DNA of 64,000 nucleotides. Origin: Mytilus galloprovincialis. Lineage: Eukaryota > Mollusca > Bivalvia > Mytilida > Mytilidae. The position numbers were made by a program, and so were the translations under genes. Positions within the stretch are counted from its first letter, which is position 1. Every line of letters starts with the position of its first letter. The stretch covers positions 29,646,218-29,710,217 of the forward strand of contig NC_134846.1 of NCBI RefSeq assembly GCF_965363235.1, written 5' to 3'. The notes below the pieces were generated by a model that worked only from the letters and a program-made list of their open reading frames with translations, searched no databases and had not been told where the DNA came from. Shown here one piece after another: positions 11,262 to 24,499 of this stretch.

Positions 11262-12399
11262 ATTCTTTAACAAGTATTACTTTTCTCTCGTTTTTAGCAA
11301 TGTACAAAAACAATGCATCACTCTCTACTGTCCTTATATATTATTCTATATTCTGCGTTTCCCTCCAGATTCTCGTGTATACCATGAGTCGTCCGGATTG
11401 GGGGTATTGTTTATTTCTGTATTCTTTAAATTGTTATGTTATTTTTTTCTACATTTTGTTTATCTTACTCATTATTCTTTCTTTATTTTTTCATATTTTG
11501 TCATCCCAATATATTTCATTTACTGATGTTTAGTTACATTACGACGTTTATCTCTGATTTAAATACTGGTTACCAATGTAGATGACAAATTTGTGTCATT
11601 CATGACAATTAAACAGAATCAACATGATATATGCGATCATTCTTGGATGAAATTAATATTACTTTAATATTACACTTTTTGAAACCATTTTTATCAATTT
11701 TCAATTTCATGTGTTGTTTCCGTATATGTTATGTTTCATTGCTCATGTGTTGTTTTCGTATATTTTAGCCGCTCGTCTTGAGCCTACTCATTTGATCCGA
11801 TAACACCCCATATAGCAATAAAATTATACCTTTATTGCCATTCATAACTCTTAACAGACCAATTAACAGACCGGGTTTTAAACATACGACCCATTAACAG
11901 ACCAGGTTTTGAATAAAGATTGATTTATGTCACCAAAATACAGATTTTCGTGTAGATTTTTCACACAATGATATCAATATGGTTAAGAAACATAATGCCT
12001 TTCTTTTTTCGATGTTCAAAATATTTAATGCAAGTAAATTTAACCAATGTGTCATTTTGTGTACATTTTATGTGTGTAAAATATGTATGAATTTATTGAT
12101 GAGTAACCCGACTTTTCATTTTAAAGATCGTACATCGAAGCTAGAAAAATAATAATTACACCACTGAATTCAGTACATTGAATTGTTTTGTTAGACGTCA
12201 TGACTACTTTTTATGATGAAAATATATTTAGAAAGTTATACAATGAAACATGCTGAACTTTCAATGATTTTCTCGATAACACCTGATTAACAGTCTTTAG
12301 CCAACCCGATTAACAGACCAACCGCCGAAATAGCCGCATACTCAATATAGATTAACCGACCAATCTCTCGGTTAGCCGAGTGTTGGCCGTGATGTAAGA

Positions 12400-14589
12400 A
12401 TACCTTTTTCACTATTATCCCCCTCTTTTCGAAGTAATATGGTTCCTCACAAGCGCAAAGTTTTCTCGGACCTTCTCAGGTTCCTATTTTGTGGTATAAA
12501 GATGATCAATTTTCATTTTCATTTCATTTCTGAATTAAAAGTACATAATTTATTATACATGTTATACGTCACCTTTTAGAGTGATAAAAGGATTCCGTCT
12601 ATATGTTTGTTTGTCCGTTCGTTATTGTATAAATTTTGTTTCCGCATCTGCTAGACAAAAATGTGTAAATTTTTGTCCAGCAAATGAGGATATAAAAATT
12701 ATATATAAATTTTTGACTAAATATTGTTGACAGTATTTGTTTTTGCACCTATCATATCATTTTGTCATTTGAATACATTTTTGGTTTAATTTTAAATGAC
12801 ATCATATCTGCATATAATAATAAAATTTGTATCCGCCTTTCCTCCTAAACCTCTATTCAAGCTTAAAATTATTTTTTATTATTAATTTCTAAAGTTTATT
12901 TTTTGGGGGATTGGGGGAAGGGGCCCGGGTTGTTCATAGTAAAGAACCTTGCCATTGCATAATGTTTGGTCTACCGATATTTGTTCATACGTTACTCCTC
13001 TTATAGACCCCTTATCTAACTTTATCACAATCTTAATCATATACATGCCATCTATTTTATTTCATCATAATGGTTATGGGGTTTCCCATCCGATTGTAAC
13101 TTTTGCAAGGCGTTGGGGTATAACTTTTGTTAGTTCTGCTCTTGCAGTACTTCAAGTTTTTATCAAAATTGTCCAGAGTCCTGATGTTATTTTCTCTTCC
13201 CTGTTGGCATAATTACAAAATTTAGTCCTGGTATCTATGATAGGTTTATCAGTCTATGGAAGAAGCGAATCGATAAAAACTTTTCTTATATCACATAGCG
13301 ATATTATTAGTTACATAGTGTGCTAGTGACGTAATACGGTATTTATGAGGTCAGTAAATTCCATATGGGGATTCGAGCGAATTACTGACCCCATATATAC
13401 CGTATTACGTCACTAGCACACCATGTAACGAATTTATCTTACCGACTATCTTAACGTGTAAAATTTATACTAGTGACCTATCAAAATGAGCAAGTCTTCA
13501 ATACAGTTAGCATTAACATGATTTAGAAACTTCTTCCTTTGATCCTACAAAGACAGTTGCCAACAATGACAACTTGTTTTTGTTTGCTTCAGCTAAAAAC
13601 ATTTTCTTCAGAGAAGTGCAACTTCTTACATACGTTCTAATACTATTGTAGTTTGTAGTATTTAGGTATCAGTAAAGAAAAGCAAATGGTTAGAGGAAGA
13701 AAAACATTAAAGTTGGTATACGTCCCCAGGTTTACACCTAGAATAGTGGGTTGGCGTCGTACACTTGTGTGTTGGTTGTTTTATAATGGTTACTTTTGGA
13801 GTGAAATTTTTTAAAACACAAGTAAATGGGTTTTGGCATAGATTTTGGTAATATTTTGCATACAGTTTTTGCTCGTTTAAATCAAACTTAACTTGAAATG
13901 GAAAACATAATGCATTTATCTCTTTTTATTTTCTGATTAATATCTTTTTCTTAATTATTTCTTTTAAAATTGATGAAAATTATCAAATATCCAATTTCAA
14001 ATGCATATATTCTAATTAAGAATCGATTTGCTGTTGAAACATAAATCTCTTGTCTAAATTGAAGAATTTGTCGTGCTGATAATTTTTGCTTATTTCTTAT
14101 TTAAGTTTTCTATCTAAGACTATCTATTATAATTTTAAAGATAATATGCAAAAGCGCAAAATATTGGTAAAAATTATCATCAAAGAGTAATTATAAGGAG
14201 CCGACCATGCAATTTTGTTTTGCCGACCAATTTCTCACTATTTAAAGTTTCTCCGTATCTATTATAGTTTTAAAGATAATAAGCAACAAATGATAAAAAA
14301 TGTCATTTAAGGGCAATTACTCATATAACATATATAAAAAGTCTTCTGACTGTTTTCACAAATATGAAAAAAAAGGTTGAGTTCAGCATTCAAGACAGTT
14401 TTGCCCTGTCCGATTTTCTTTTCTATTTTTAGCCATGTCGGTCATCTTGTTTGACAGGCCGGGTCATCGTACTCATTTTTTAACTATATGCCACAATGGT
14501 GATTGTTGCCAAGTTTAGTGATATCTGACCAAGTAGTTTCAGAGGAGAATAATTTGGTAAAAGTTAGTGACGGACGACATCAGATGAGC
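12400..14589. other. Non-coding stretch
   Basis: Apart from the hairpin repeat at 13309-13429 I see nothing to support: no frame with splice signals and no recognised domain. The sequence is AT-rich with poly-T runs. Confidence 0.5.
13309..13429. repeat. Hairpin repeat, ~50-bp arms
   Basis: Arms 13309-13360 and 13380-13429 pair around a 19-bp loop (sequence GTGCTAGTGACGTAATACGG and its complement). The flank continuing to 13480 (CTTACCGACTATCTTAACGTG) is shared with 900-945, so this is a dispersed family. Confidence 0.8.
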
Positions 14590-15599
14590 TAATTATAGGC
14601 AGCAGTCCTTTTGCGCCAATTGCTGTTTTTCAGGGGTATCATTTGCGCCAAATCAGTGTATGTAAAGTGCGGATCCTAAAATACAATTTTCACTGTATAT
14701 GCCATGCATTTCTGATGTAGAATGGTAAATAAGCAGACGAAAAAATTATGATTTTTGAATAAAATAAAGAAAATTGTTCACATGTATTATGTTCAGTAAT
14801 AAATAATACAAGTTATACAAAGTAAGAGATGGGAACGTGTTTTTATCGCGCCGAGAGCCATCCATACGTGAAATATATACCGAAATAGGAGAATATTTAG
14901 GACGTTTTACGAACAAATCGTGCAGGTGATTAATAACTAGCAGGAAAGATGTAGTTGCAAACAAATATTCATTACAACACAATTATTAATGTTGTATGAC
15001 GTAGAATAGCTTTTGTTATTCAGTTTGTCCATATTGTATTGAATTCCACTATGATGCTATCTTTATGCGAGTCATGTAATGATACTTTACTTTCATTTTC
15101 ACTGTAGAGCGATTCATTAGTATTGTATATGCGGTGCATTTTCACTGTATGAATTTTATTAATTTTTATGCATTAAATTCCAAATTCAGACGATTTGCTC
15201 AAACAATAATTAAAGTAAGAAAAGGATGTGATAGTGCTGACTTTGAGATGAAAAGTTTGATTGAACACTCCAATAAATTCAATAGAATTAATATTTATTT
15301 CAAATAAAACACATCGCTGTCATAATATAACAATATGTGGATCATTTCAGAGTTGAAAGTGTTTTTAGATTAATGCAAAATATTTTAAAATGCATGCCAA
15401 TTTGACAAAATTCATGTTTCTGCCGTAGTCATTATACGCATTTGGAAACAAATGTTATCATTGGATTTCGAGTATGGGTCTATATACCAATCAGAAGAAG
15501 CATGTCATTGAAATTTTTATAATCCATCAGAATCTTTATTTAAAGTGTAGTTATCTTTATCTAAATGCATTGAAACTTCATCACTGATTTCATCACCAA

Positions 15600-15935
15600 T
15601 TTCAATGAGGTTTTGAAGTAATATTTTTGATTTTGGGTCCGGTTTTAAATTGGCCCACAGGCTCCAAAATAAAATTTGAGGTTCTTTGGTAGGCTGAATC
15701 CATACATGATTGTGTTTATTATTATTTTTTTAAGTTTTGGCCCATTTAACAAGTTTGTGGGGTCTTAACTGTCAAGAAATAAATTCTTTTGGATGTCATC
15801 AACAGTTGAATATTTGGGGTACTTTGGAATGCTGAATCTTACCGTGTTATTAAATTTGGGATTTTGGTATTTTGGGCCAAGTTATTGAAATGGTCCACAT
15901 TGAGGCCTAAAGGGTCCGAAATTCAACTTTTTTTG
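15600..15935 (-). repeat. Pearl-type core repeat array, inverted copy
   Basis: Reads on the minus strand like the units at 44590-44950: phrases such as 'catgtatttag', 'aggcctaaagggtcc' and 'ggaccaatttaa'-like words at ~130 bp spacing, here diverged. No coding content. Confidence 0.5.
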
Positions 15936-16283
15936 TATTTCATCAAAAATGAAGTCTAGCTTGAATGTTGTGTACATACTTACCCAAACTGTTCAGGGTT
16001 CGAACTCTGTGGTAGTATCAAGGGTGCTCTACAACACGTACATCATGTTCCAATGCAACTGTATCAGTATACGTATTTGACAGATAAATTTTGCCCTACA
16101 CAACTTGACTTGCATTTCACTCTTTAATGACTTTGGATAATTATATGTCACATTGTCGTTTCATTTTATACAGTAAAGAACATGCAAGCAACAATCGAGC
16201 TAAAAACTATCCTTCCTTCAGAATATGGATATTGAAGCATTTGGGGAATGAAAACAGAAAAAAGAACTAAAGTTAAGGAGGGG

Positions 16284-16403
16284 TCTTCATACCAATGCAC
16301 GTATTGTCCTTTCAAGACAAAATGGGTATCTAGTTTTCCCAGGCATAAGAAGATCCACACTAATGGTTTAAACAAATGTGACCAGTGTGAATTAAAATTT
16401 TAA
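16284..16403 (+). pseudogene. C2H2 zinc-finger remnant
   Basis: In frame +, YQCTYCPFKTKWVSSFPRHK continues to KIH and gives a perfect C-x2-C-x12-H-x3-H finger (Cys codons at 16296 and 16305, His codons at 16344 and 16356). A second half-finger (KCDQCELKF) follows, then a stop. A further CTHCSKHFKS piece at about 16460 and HTCQYCGKTYKW at about 17590-17625 (its His positions lost) lie downstream in other frames. This looks like a multi-finger protein that has decayed, perhaps the DNA-binding part of a transposase. Confidence 0.6.
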
Positions 16404-16859
16404 GACTTCTCAATAAGCATAACAATTGCTAGCATGGAGAAAGCCTGATTTGTACTCATTGTTCTAAACACTTCAAAAGCAGAACTGGGCAGTAGAGGAT
16501 CCAAAAATTTTTATAAGGCAGGCCCGATGGCTGACCTAAAAGGGGTTCTCAATTCACGCTTCAGTGATTCCCTATATAATCAACCAAATTTTTCCAAGCC
16601 CCCCCTTCTGAATACGCCTATGCTGGCATAGCTTACCATATCAAGAAAGCAACAGGAACTATAATCACATCTGCTCGTTTTATAGTAAAACATTAAAAAT
16701 GCTTCGCTGACCGCAGAGATCGAACCCTGAACAGCTGGGGCAAATTTGGATACGATATTAAAGCTTAATACTATCTGAATTGGGATTGTGGTCAAATTTA
16801 TGACGTTATATAGGTTTCACAAGGTAAACGTGGTCGAAGATCTTAAATCGTAAATGCGC

Positions 16860-17530
16860 AATACTGTGCAACTGAAGGTTTCTTTCCGCCCATAACATTT
16901 TGTTTTTCTTCTAGGATAAATAACCATCAAACTAAATCCCAGTCTTTTCTTTCTGGTAATGAACCTTGTAGTACAAATTTAGAGAGGTCCATACACTTGA
17001 ACAAGATATTATCTGGAAACTAGAAAAATGTTTGTTTTGTCATTTCTTTTGCCCCTAATTTCTGCATGTTTGGGGCAATTATCCCCGAACCAAATCCAAG
17101 TCTTCCCTTTGTGACATTGTTCCTTGTCGTACAATGCGAAAAAGATCCAAAAACGTACACACAAGTAATTATCCGGAAACTACAAACATGATTGTTTTTG
17201 TCCCTTTTTGTTCCTTGATTCCTAAACTGTTAGTACCATTACCCCAAAATGAATCCTAACATTCTACTTGTGGTATTGAACACTGTGGTACAATTTCAGA
17301 ACAATCAAAATTCTTATACACAAGTAATTATTCTGAAACTAAAAACATGCTTCTTTTATGCCCCTTTTTCGTAAACGATTGGAACCATCATCCCCAACAT
17401 TATCCCAACTTTCATTTTGTGGTATTGAACCTTCTTTAAAATTTATATAGATCCATTCACTTAAATTAAAGTTGTACGGAAACCAAATGGGTCTTCGGAC
17501 GACGCAGGGGATAACGACATCATAGCAATA
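16860..17530 (+). repeat. Pearl-like tandem array with terminal CTTCGGACGACG
   Basis: About four units of ~155 bp, each with 'ccccta/ttc.taaactgtt..gg.a..at.accccaa', 'attgaacc.tgt.gta.aa' and 'cacaagtaattat.c.gaaact', ending in GGTCTTCGGACGACGCAGG then ATAGCAATATACGA. The last part matches the 3' end of the array at 44560-45520. Confidence 0.65.
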
Positions 17531-18134
17531 TACGAATTTTAACCGAAAAAAAAACATTGCGGGGAAACATGGCAATACAGTTCACACATGTCAATACTGT
17601 GGGAAAACGTATAAATGGCCAGCCAGTTTCTGGACATATACAAGTTATAAATATATATAAATATTAAAGTAATCAAATAAGTTTTTCATTTGTTGCCAGT
17701 CTAATCATTACATTAATCTACAATAAAAATTCATCGCATTTTCGAAAATTCTACATCAGAAATGAATGCCATACAGTGATAATTCATCGCTTCTATAGTG
17801 AAAATGGATCGCTTTTAATAACTGATATTCTATGTTGTGTTGCTTTTATAACACATATATGAACTTTAATACTGTTATTATACATTAAAAAGACACATCA
17901 TAATGAAAATATGTTAGAATTTAGTTTCAAATCAATTATTTTGGTATTTTCAAAACGTAAACAAATAAAGTTTTCCCGTGATCCTTTATTCTACAATGAA
18001 CATACTCGCATACAACAGTGAAAATGAACTGACTGGATTCGCACTTTATATACACTGCAAATTTTGTTTTCCAAATGTATCAATTGCGCCAATATTCGGA
18101 ACTCATTTGCTCCAGTTTACCTGTACACATAACT

Positions 18135-18825
18135 ATAGTCCGTTTGACTTCTATAAATCTTCAAAAAATAATTCTTAAAATTTCATTTTTAAAGATAAAT
18201 ATTTTTTTTCTTCATGTATGTTAATGTATGATATATACGAACTCTGACTATGAATATCATAATTTTAAACCTATAATCAAAAAAAGTTACTCATTAGGTC
18301 TCTATGTTACTTCAATTTATTTTAATATAAAATACTCAATGGAGTACGTATGAGTAGTGTAACAGCCTTCCATTCAAAACAAAAACATTAGACATGTGCT
18401 CTAAACCTGTTTTATTGTACCATGTGACTTTACTCATTTAAATAACTCTGGTCATGTGATTACTGAGCTTTCTGTATTCAATGAGAAATACAAAAGCATG
18501 CACACATGACCAGAGTTATTTAAATGAGTAAAGTCACATGGTACAATGAAACAGGTTAAGAGCACATGTCTAATGTTTTTGTTTTGAATGGAAGGCTGTT
18601 ACACTACTCATACGTACTCCATTGAGTATTTTATATTAAAATAAACTGAAGTAACATAGAGACCTAATGAGTAACTTTCTTGATTATAGGTTTAAAATTA
18701 TGATATTCATAGTCAGAGTTCGTATATATCATACATTAACATACATGAAGAAAAAAAATATTTATCTTTAAAAATGAAATTTAAAGAATTATTTTTTGAA
18801 GATTTATAGAAGTCAAACGGACTAT
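18135..18825. repeat. ~690-bp near-perfect palindrome
   Basis: Arms 18135-18458 and 18503-18825 are nearly exact reverse complements for about 323 bp around a 44-bp spacer, with only a few mismatches. Sequences such as TAACTCTGGTCATGTG (end of left arm) meet CACATGACCAGAGTTA (start of right arm). No open frame spans it. It sits inside the right part of the TTTGCGCC-bounded region and is probably a young foldback insertion. Confidence 0.92.
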
Positions 18826-20159
18826 ATCATAAATATTAATGATTACTATATATTTATTCTTTTTTTAGCTTAAAAAGTATCATATGTTCGGAAATATTTC
18901 ACCATGAAGATGAGCATCTGAAGAGAAATGACTTAAAATGCATTAGACAGTCAATGTACAAAGAGAGAATCAAACTTTTTGCTTTGCTAAATATTTAATA
19001 TGACAATATAGTAGATAGAAGCTTTTGCTGAGTATGTTTAAGCCACAAATGTTGATGACACAGTGTTTTTGTTACCACCATGCGTATGGGCTTTATTGTA
19101 CTATCAGGAATTATTATGAACTGTTTTATGCATTTCTTCCTTCAATGTTTGTGTTTTTGGACAATTAAGTGAAGTTAAAAGCTACTACATACATTAAATG
19201 TGGAAGTATCTATACAGCAGCAGTTAGAAAAAGATATGTTACAAAAAAGTAAACATTTGCCGTTTAAACTGCCGGTTCCAAGTCCGAATAAAGGAGTAAG
19301 GACGTCATTTTTCTTCTAATTGGCACAATCGTATATTTTATTTTTGGCGCAATTGATACCATGTAATTTAAAAAACATGTGGCGCAAACGTAGCATTGGA
19401 GAAAAAAGTTGTGGCGCAAAAGGACGCATTTTTGGCGCAAACGGATCTCTCCCTAATTATAATAGTGTCACTAAAATCGTTTGCTACAGTAAGTGGTGTT
19501 CCTGGTAAAAATAAAATCCCAATACGGAGAATTAAGCGTAACGTCATCGCCGTGTAAACAATATTATGTCGGTTCACTTTATATCTAACTACCAACTACA
19601 TGTAGGTAACACATTTTTCAAAACATCAAAAACGATATCCATGATTATTTTATATCAATGTAACGGAAATTCTTGCAACAAAAACATACCAATTTTGGAG
19701 AAATATATTTACCATCCAGCAAAATGTAAACTCGAATAACGCCAGGTCTCGAAAAACCACCTAATTGAGACTATTCGTTATACTATTTTTTCATTCGTGA
19801 CGTCTTTCCAATCAGTACATGTAGCTCATTCAAACGATTTAATAATTTGGAGTCTAAGCCTGACACAGTTCAAATATTGCAATGGGGAGTGGATGTGAAA
19901 AGGAACAGTTATTGCAGATTGACGTACTCCAAAAAAGTATGTAAAAAGTCCGTTTGATGGTTGCTTGCCTTACATATTAGAACCATATTCAAGAGTATAG
20001 GCTGTAATCGGCAAAAGAGAGCGTGTTGGCTTAGTACAGTAATTGATTGGCTATCTTGACTGATAAAATAAAAATCATAGCTGACATATTCATGACCACC
20101 AATAATTCTTTTTTGTACAGAGTCGGCGATACATAAGATCAACTCTATCTTGTTACGTT

Positions 20160-20480
20160 AGAAAAAAGTAAAATCACAAAAATACTGAACTCCGAGGAAA
20201 ATTCAAAACAGAAAGTCCCTAATCAAATGGCAAAATCAAATGATAAAACACATCAAACGAATGGACAACAACTGTCATTAAATATCCCTTACTTGGTACA
20301 GGCTTTTTCAAATGTAGAAAATGGTGGATTGAACCTGGGTTTTTTTTAGCGCTAAACCTCTCTCTTGTATAACAGTCGCATCAAATTCCGTTATTTTTAC
20401 AACGATGCGTGAATAAAACAGACATAATCGGTAAGATAGTCAAAATATGGTTACAGCAGTTATCACTGTGTTACAATCTC
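20160..20480 (-). repeat. Interspersed repeat copy (TGATGCGTTTTGTTATTTGA family)
   Basis: Reverse complement of the element seen at 36240-36520: matching blocks include 'aaaatactgaactccgagga', 'ggtacaggctttttcaaatg' and 'aaaatggtggattgaacctgg'. A more diverged copy on the same strand lies at 21880-22050 ('cttggtactggcatttcc'). Confidence 0.75.
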
Positions 20481-20489
20481 AAAACAAAA

Positions 20490-22970
20490 CAAAAACACAA
20501 AAAAAGCATCTATCAAATTAAATAACACATTCATGGTTTCGCGTGTTTGGTGTCAGAAAATGAAAACGTCACACAGGAAGAAATTTTGTCGTTCAAAGTA
20601 TATTCAAAACAATTATAATTTCACATTGGGAATGGTAGTGTGCAGGGTTAAAGAATCAAAAGTTATATCAGAATTGATTTCAGAAACAGATAGAGATTAA
20701 AAAAAATTCCAGAATTTCTTTAAATTTTTTTAGAATCCATATATGGTTAATACCACTACGCGAGTAAAATAATTTTGTCGTTCAAAGTATTATAAAATTT
20801 ATACTAGAACAATAACATAATGACGTATAATAGAACAATAACATAATGACGGGATCTTTAAAAGTACAGAATCACGTTATAAGAACCAAAGAAACACAAA
20901 ATGTCGCATATACAAAACACACCAGAAAAAATGAAAGATAATACAAACACATTGATGGGATGTACAAGTACCGAGCCACGTCAAATGGATAGAAGTTCGC
21001 GAAATGGATGGATATGATATAACTGGTTGAACTATAAAGTGTGGTCAATATAATTGCAGGATAATCTCATTGGAAGAGTTGAACAGTAAGTATACCAAAT
21101 GCCTGTTTGAAATCTATTAAACTTTTAAAAAAAAATCAAGCATCATGTCAGTTTTACAGTTTTGACCCTTCGTTTTAACCACTTTTGGAATAATATTTAC
21201 ATTGTTCGTTTCTAAAACAAGAAATCTGTATCATCTTTGGCTATTTCAGCAAATCGAATTAATGATAAAAGTTTATTGAGGAATGCTCGCTTAAAGGATA
21301 GAGATGGCAAATGATTAGAAACAACTATACTTTGAAATACACTATAAATAATATTTTATCTATTTTTAGCTTCTCTATTTTCATTGAATAAAACATTGGT
21401 TATGTTGCTGCCTAATTGCTTCAAGGGAAGCTACCCCATTTGATTTGTTATTTCTTTGAATTGTATGTGTACAATCTAACAATTGTCTGCAGGATATAAG
21501 TACATTTTATAAGCAATTGCGATTGTAAGATTTCGGATAATGCCCTAAGCGTTATAACAATATTTAACTTGAATAATGGGGTTTTTACTACTTAATAAGT
21601 TCGCACAGATTTTGCTCTTTGAGTCGTAGACTTCAACAGAAATGTTACCATTTGCTTGTAGGCTACGTTCTTGACATTCATAATTAATACAATGGTAAAG
21701 CTGCTTAAAGATGTGTAAAGCAAACATTTTTAATTTGATTATCGACTACATCTTTTTCTCCTTTATATATATTTTTGATAAACAATTAAAACTAGATTTC
21801 TTATATTTATTCAGTTTGCAGGAGTGCTGATTTATTGACATAAACACAGCCTCGATTCATGTTTACACAACACATTAACGTAAATTCCACCTTCAGTTGA
21901 CGACTGGGTTTATATTCTTCAGTGATTATTTCCCCGATAACATCTCTGACTTGGTACTGGCATTTCCTTACGTAGAAAAATGATGGGTAAACCCTAGTTT
22001 TCCAGCTAGCGAAACCTCTCACGTAACTGACAGTTATATAGCTTTTAATAATATTGACAACAATGTGTAACAATATCTTGATTTCCCTGGTTTTACAATA
22101 AGTTTTAAGTATAAAGGACTATGAGCATCTTAAAAGCCACTTTTTTTTGACAAATGTAGAGAATAAAAAATCTAGCAAATTATTTGGGTTTTTTTTTAAT
22201 GTGCAATAAGTTTCCACAATGAAATGTAAATGGAAAGTTGCAAAACGGCAGAATTTCAGCTAATTTAATAAAATCTGCTCATACCACGACGTCATAACAT
22301 GTACACGAAGAGCATTGTGGACCAATAATTTCAAAAAGATTTGGTCAAATACTGCTAAGGTAATCTATTTCTGGAGGAGACAAACCATATAATGACAAAA
22401 GTGTTGACTACTGCACTGGTAGTACCCTCGGGTTGAAAACCTTCACCAGCAGTGGTATTGACCCACTGGTTGTACACACATCATCATTAATACCAGGATT
22501 ACCTTAAAATTATCTGATAAGCACTTTTGCACTATATAAATATAAAGTTCTAAATCAAACTTAATACACATAAAAAAAGGGAACACACCTTATTCATAAA
22601 ATACATTCGATAATTGCGATAATTGTTTAAATAGTGTGTCTCGCAAAATGATAAAGTAACTGAATCGTGATTTACACATATTATCGCAATTCAATTTTTG
22701 CAATTAGATAATATGCACTTGATAATTGTTCAAAAACGAAAATGAGAAGTAAATTTTGTATATTAAGCAATTGATATATTTTTTTATAGCTTTTCAGCTT
22801 AACTAGAAATTTATTTTTATTTTGACTGAATACGTACATTGTATTTTCAATTTTCATCCTACTTTGTTTTATGGTTGGAAAGGCGTTATCGTTCAATTTT
22901 TAAATATGTAGATGTAGCCAATAAAACGTTCAAACATGTGAATAGTGTTTTATGAGGGACATCCTTTTTT
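20490..22970. other. Non-coding stretch
   Basis: Contains the diverged repeat copy at about 21880-22050 and AT-rich unique sequence. None of the short open frames shows a recognised domain or paired splice sites. Confidence 0.5.
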
Positions 22971-22977
22971 GTCGAAA

Positions 22978-24499
22978 TGAGTAGGTCCGGTAAGTGCAGT
23001 TTTTGGCCTCAAATTTCAGGTTCATCTGATGAAAGATTTTGAACACTTTTAACACTTAAGTGTCAAATTTAGTAGATCTAATTAGTTTATGTGAAAGATA
23101 TGAAATGATTTAGTCATTTAAGATGTTCAAATTCAAGCTTTAGTATGAAAAATCTATCAAATATGCCATAATATGTCACTTTTCAGATGGTTTTTGTCAA
23201 AAATAATAGTGGCCGGATCCGGGTTTACTCTAAACCTCTACATATCTTCTATACTATTAAACGAGAAGACCTCATTTTTGGTGTCGCTTCTCTTCTTTCC
23301 ACAATAAATTAATCAACACGACTCTGTGTCCTATATGTACAGTGCATAGTCGCATTTGTCATCCATTCATATGATTATTCAGATTGAGTTATTTTGGGAG
23401 AAAAACGAGAAAAAAGGCATCCGGATATTGTCCCGTCATTGGACGAAATTTTAAGTCAGATTATACTTCCGGTTTGCGTTTTTCTGTATACTTTGAACAA
23501 ACAAATAGTACGAATAAAGTGTATTTTAATTCTGTTCAGAGTTTATTAAATGGAGAGGGTCTGTATACTATGTCAATTGACCACCATGGATCGATTACTA
23601 AACTAAGAATTGAAAGTAAATACACTTTATTTATATAGTAATATACAGATAAGCGCTAAAATTATTCATGTGAACTTTTGATACCTTTTCTGAAATTCTC
23701 CATTCATTAAATATTTTACAAAATTCATTGATAACAAAAAAAAAGATGTGGTATGATTGCCATGTTGAGACAACTCTCCACAAGAGACCAAAATGACACA
23801 GAAATTTACGACTATAGGTCACCGTACGGCCTTCAACAACGAGCAAAGCCCATACCGCATACTCAGCTTTAAAAGGCCCCGAAATGACGATGTAAAAAAA
23901 TTCAAACGAGAAAACTAGCGGCCTTATTTATGTACAAAAAAAAAGGAACGAAAAACAAATATGTAACACACAAACAAACGACAACCACTGAACTACAGGC
24001 TCCTTACTTAAATGTTCATAACATACTAAATGTATGTTCATATTGAAATTGATAGAAAACCAAAAATTGGGAATTTTGAAAATGAAGGAGGAGGTATAAA
24101 ACTTCTAACAACACTTTACATACTTTTAACTCCGCTCGGAATGCCCGCGATTTCGCGGGTGTGTTCTAGTGTTATGTATTATCATCATATACAAGTTACA
24201 TATAAATATTAAGAATGAAGACAAATGCGGCCACTTTTGTGAAAGAAACCGTTTTTAAACCGAAAATTTAACTCAATTGCTTATATTGTGAAGATTTTAG
24301 TAATTGAGCATGACTTAATGATGCTAGTACCTGATATATGTGCATTGTATTATAAAAAAAAAACAGCACACATTTATGTTACAGAAGTATTCTACTTTCA
24401 AATAAATAGCTAAAAATTTACATTTTAACAATTTTGTAAAACTGCTATTTTTGTTAATTTTGGGGCCAAATAGGGGGTCTTACTGGACATATTCCTTTC
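22978..24499. mobile_element. TIR element interrupted by nested insertion
   Basis: Left end 'gagtaggtccggtaag...ttttggcctc' (22981-23010) and right end 'ggggccaaatagggggtcttactggacatattccttt' (24462-24499) are inverted and match the ends of the element at 62706-63289. Here the interior is expanded to about 1.5 kb by other repeats (a segment beginning near 23215, 'ccggatccgggtttactc', and ending near 24170, 'cgcgatttcgcgggtgtgttctagt', plus a GATGTGGTATG copy). Confidence 0.6.
23740..24005 (+). repeat. Interspersed repeat copy (GATGTGGTATG family)
   Basis: Begins GATGTGGTATGATTGCCATG, continues 'gagacaactctccacaagagacc', 'tataggtcaccgtacggccttcaac' and 'aaaggccccgaaatgac', ending near 'ccactgaactacaggctcc'. 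Related copies lie at 5215-5410, 37040-37450 and 44095-44260. Confidence 0.8.

Larger units (their letters stand above)
9431..12391. mobile_element. 2.96-kb TIR element with ATGTA flanks
   Basis: Imperfect inverted repeats of about 98 bp: 9431-9528 against 12294-12391 (left end CACGGCCGACACTCGGCTTA, right end reads CACGGCCAACACTCGGCTAA on the other strand). The 5 bp ATGTA lies immediately outside both ends (9426-9430 and 12392-12396) and looks like a target duplication. Internal short copies of 'ctgttaa' blocks occur near 9910 and 11860-11910. No transposase frame is visible, so it is non-autonomous. Two further elements have inserted within it. Confidence 0.8.
14590..19445. mobile_element. 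Composite region bounded by TTTGCGCC-motif arrays, with zinc-finger remnants
   Basis: Motifs of the form TTTTGCGCCA/TTTGCGCC recur at the left (14605-14655) and, mostly in the opposite orientation, at the right (18080-18100 and 19320-19440, ending near GGCGCAAACGGATCT). Just inside, the block CAGTGTATGTAAAGTGCGGATCC (14658-14680) pairs with the reverse complement of 18040-18065, and TTTCTGATGTAGAA (about 14710-14723) pairs with TTCTACATCAGAAA (17748-17761). The interior holds C2H2 finger remnants and pearl-like arrays. I infer a decayed DNA transposon, possibly MULE-like, but no transposase core is visible. Confidence 0.4.

Noticed and set aside
15985-16740. tRNA-like B-box (GGTTCGAACTC near 16000) and its inverted partner near 16715
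   Set aside because: No A-box or cloverleaf fits; it is an inverted pair (AGGGTTCGAACTCTG against CAGAGATCGAACCCT) in a decayed element.
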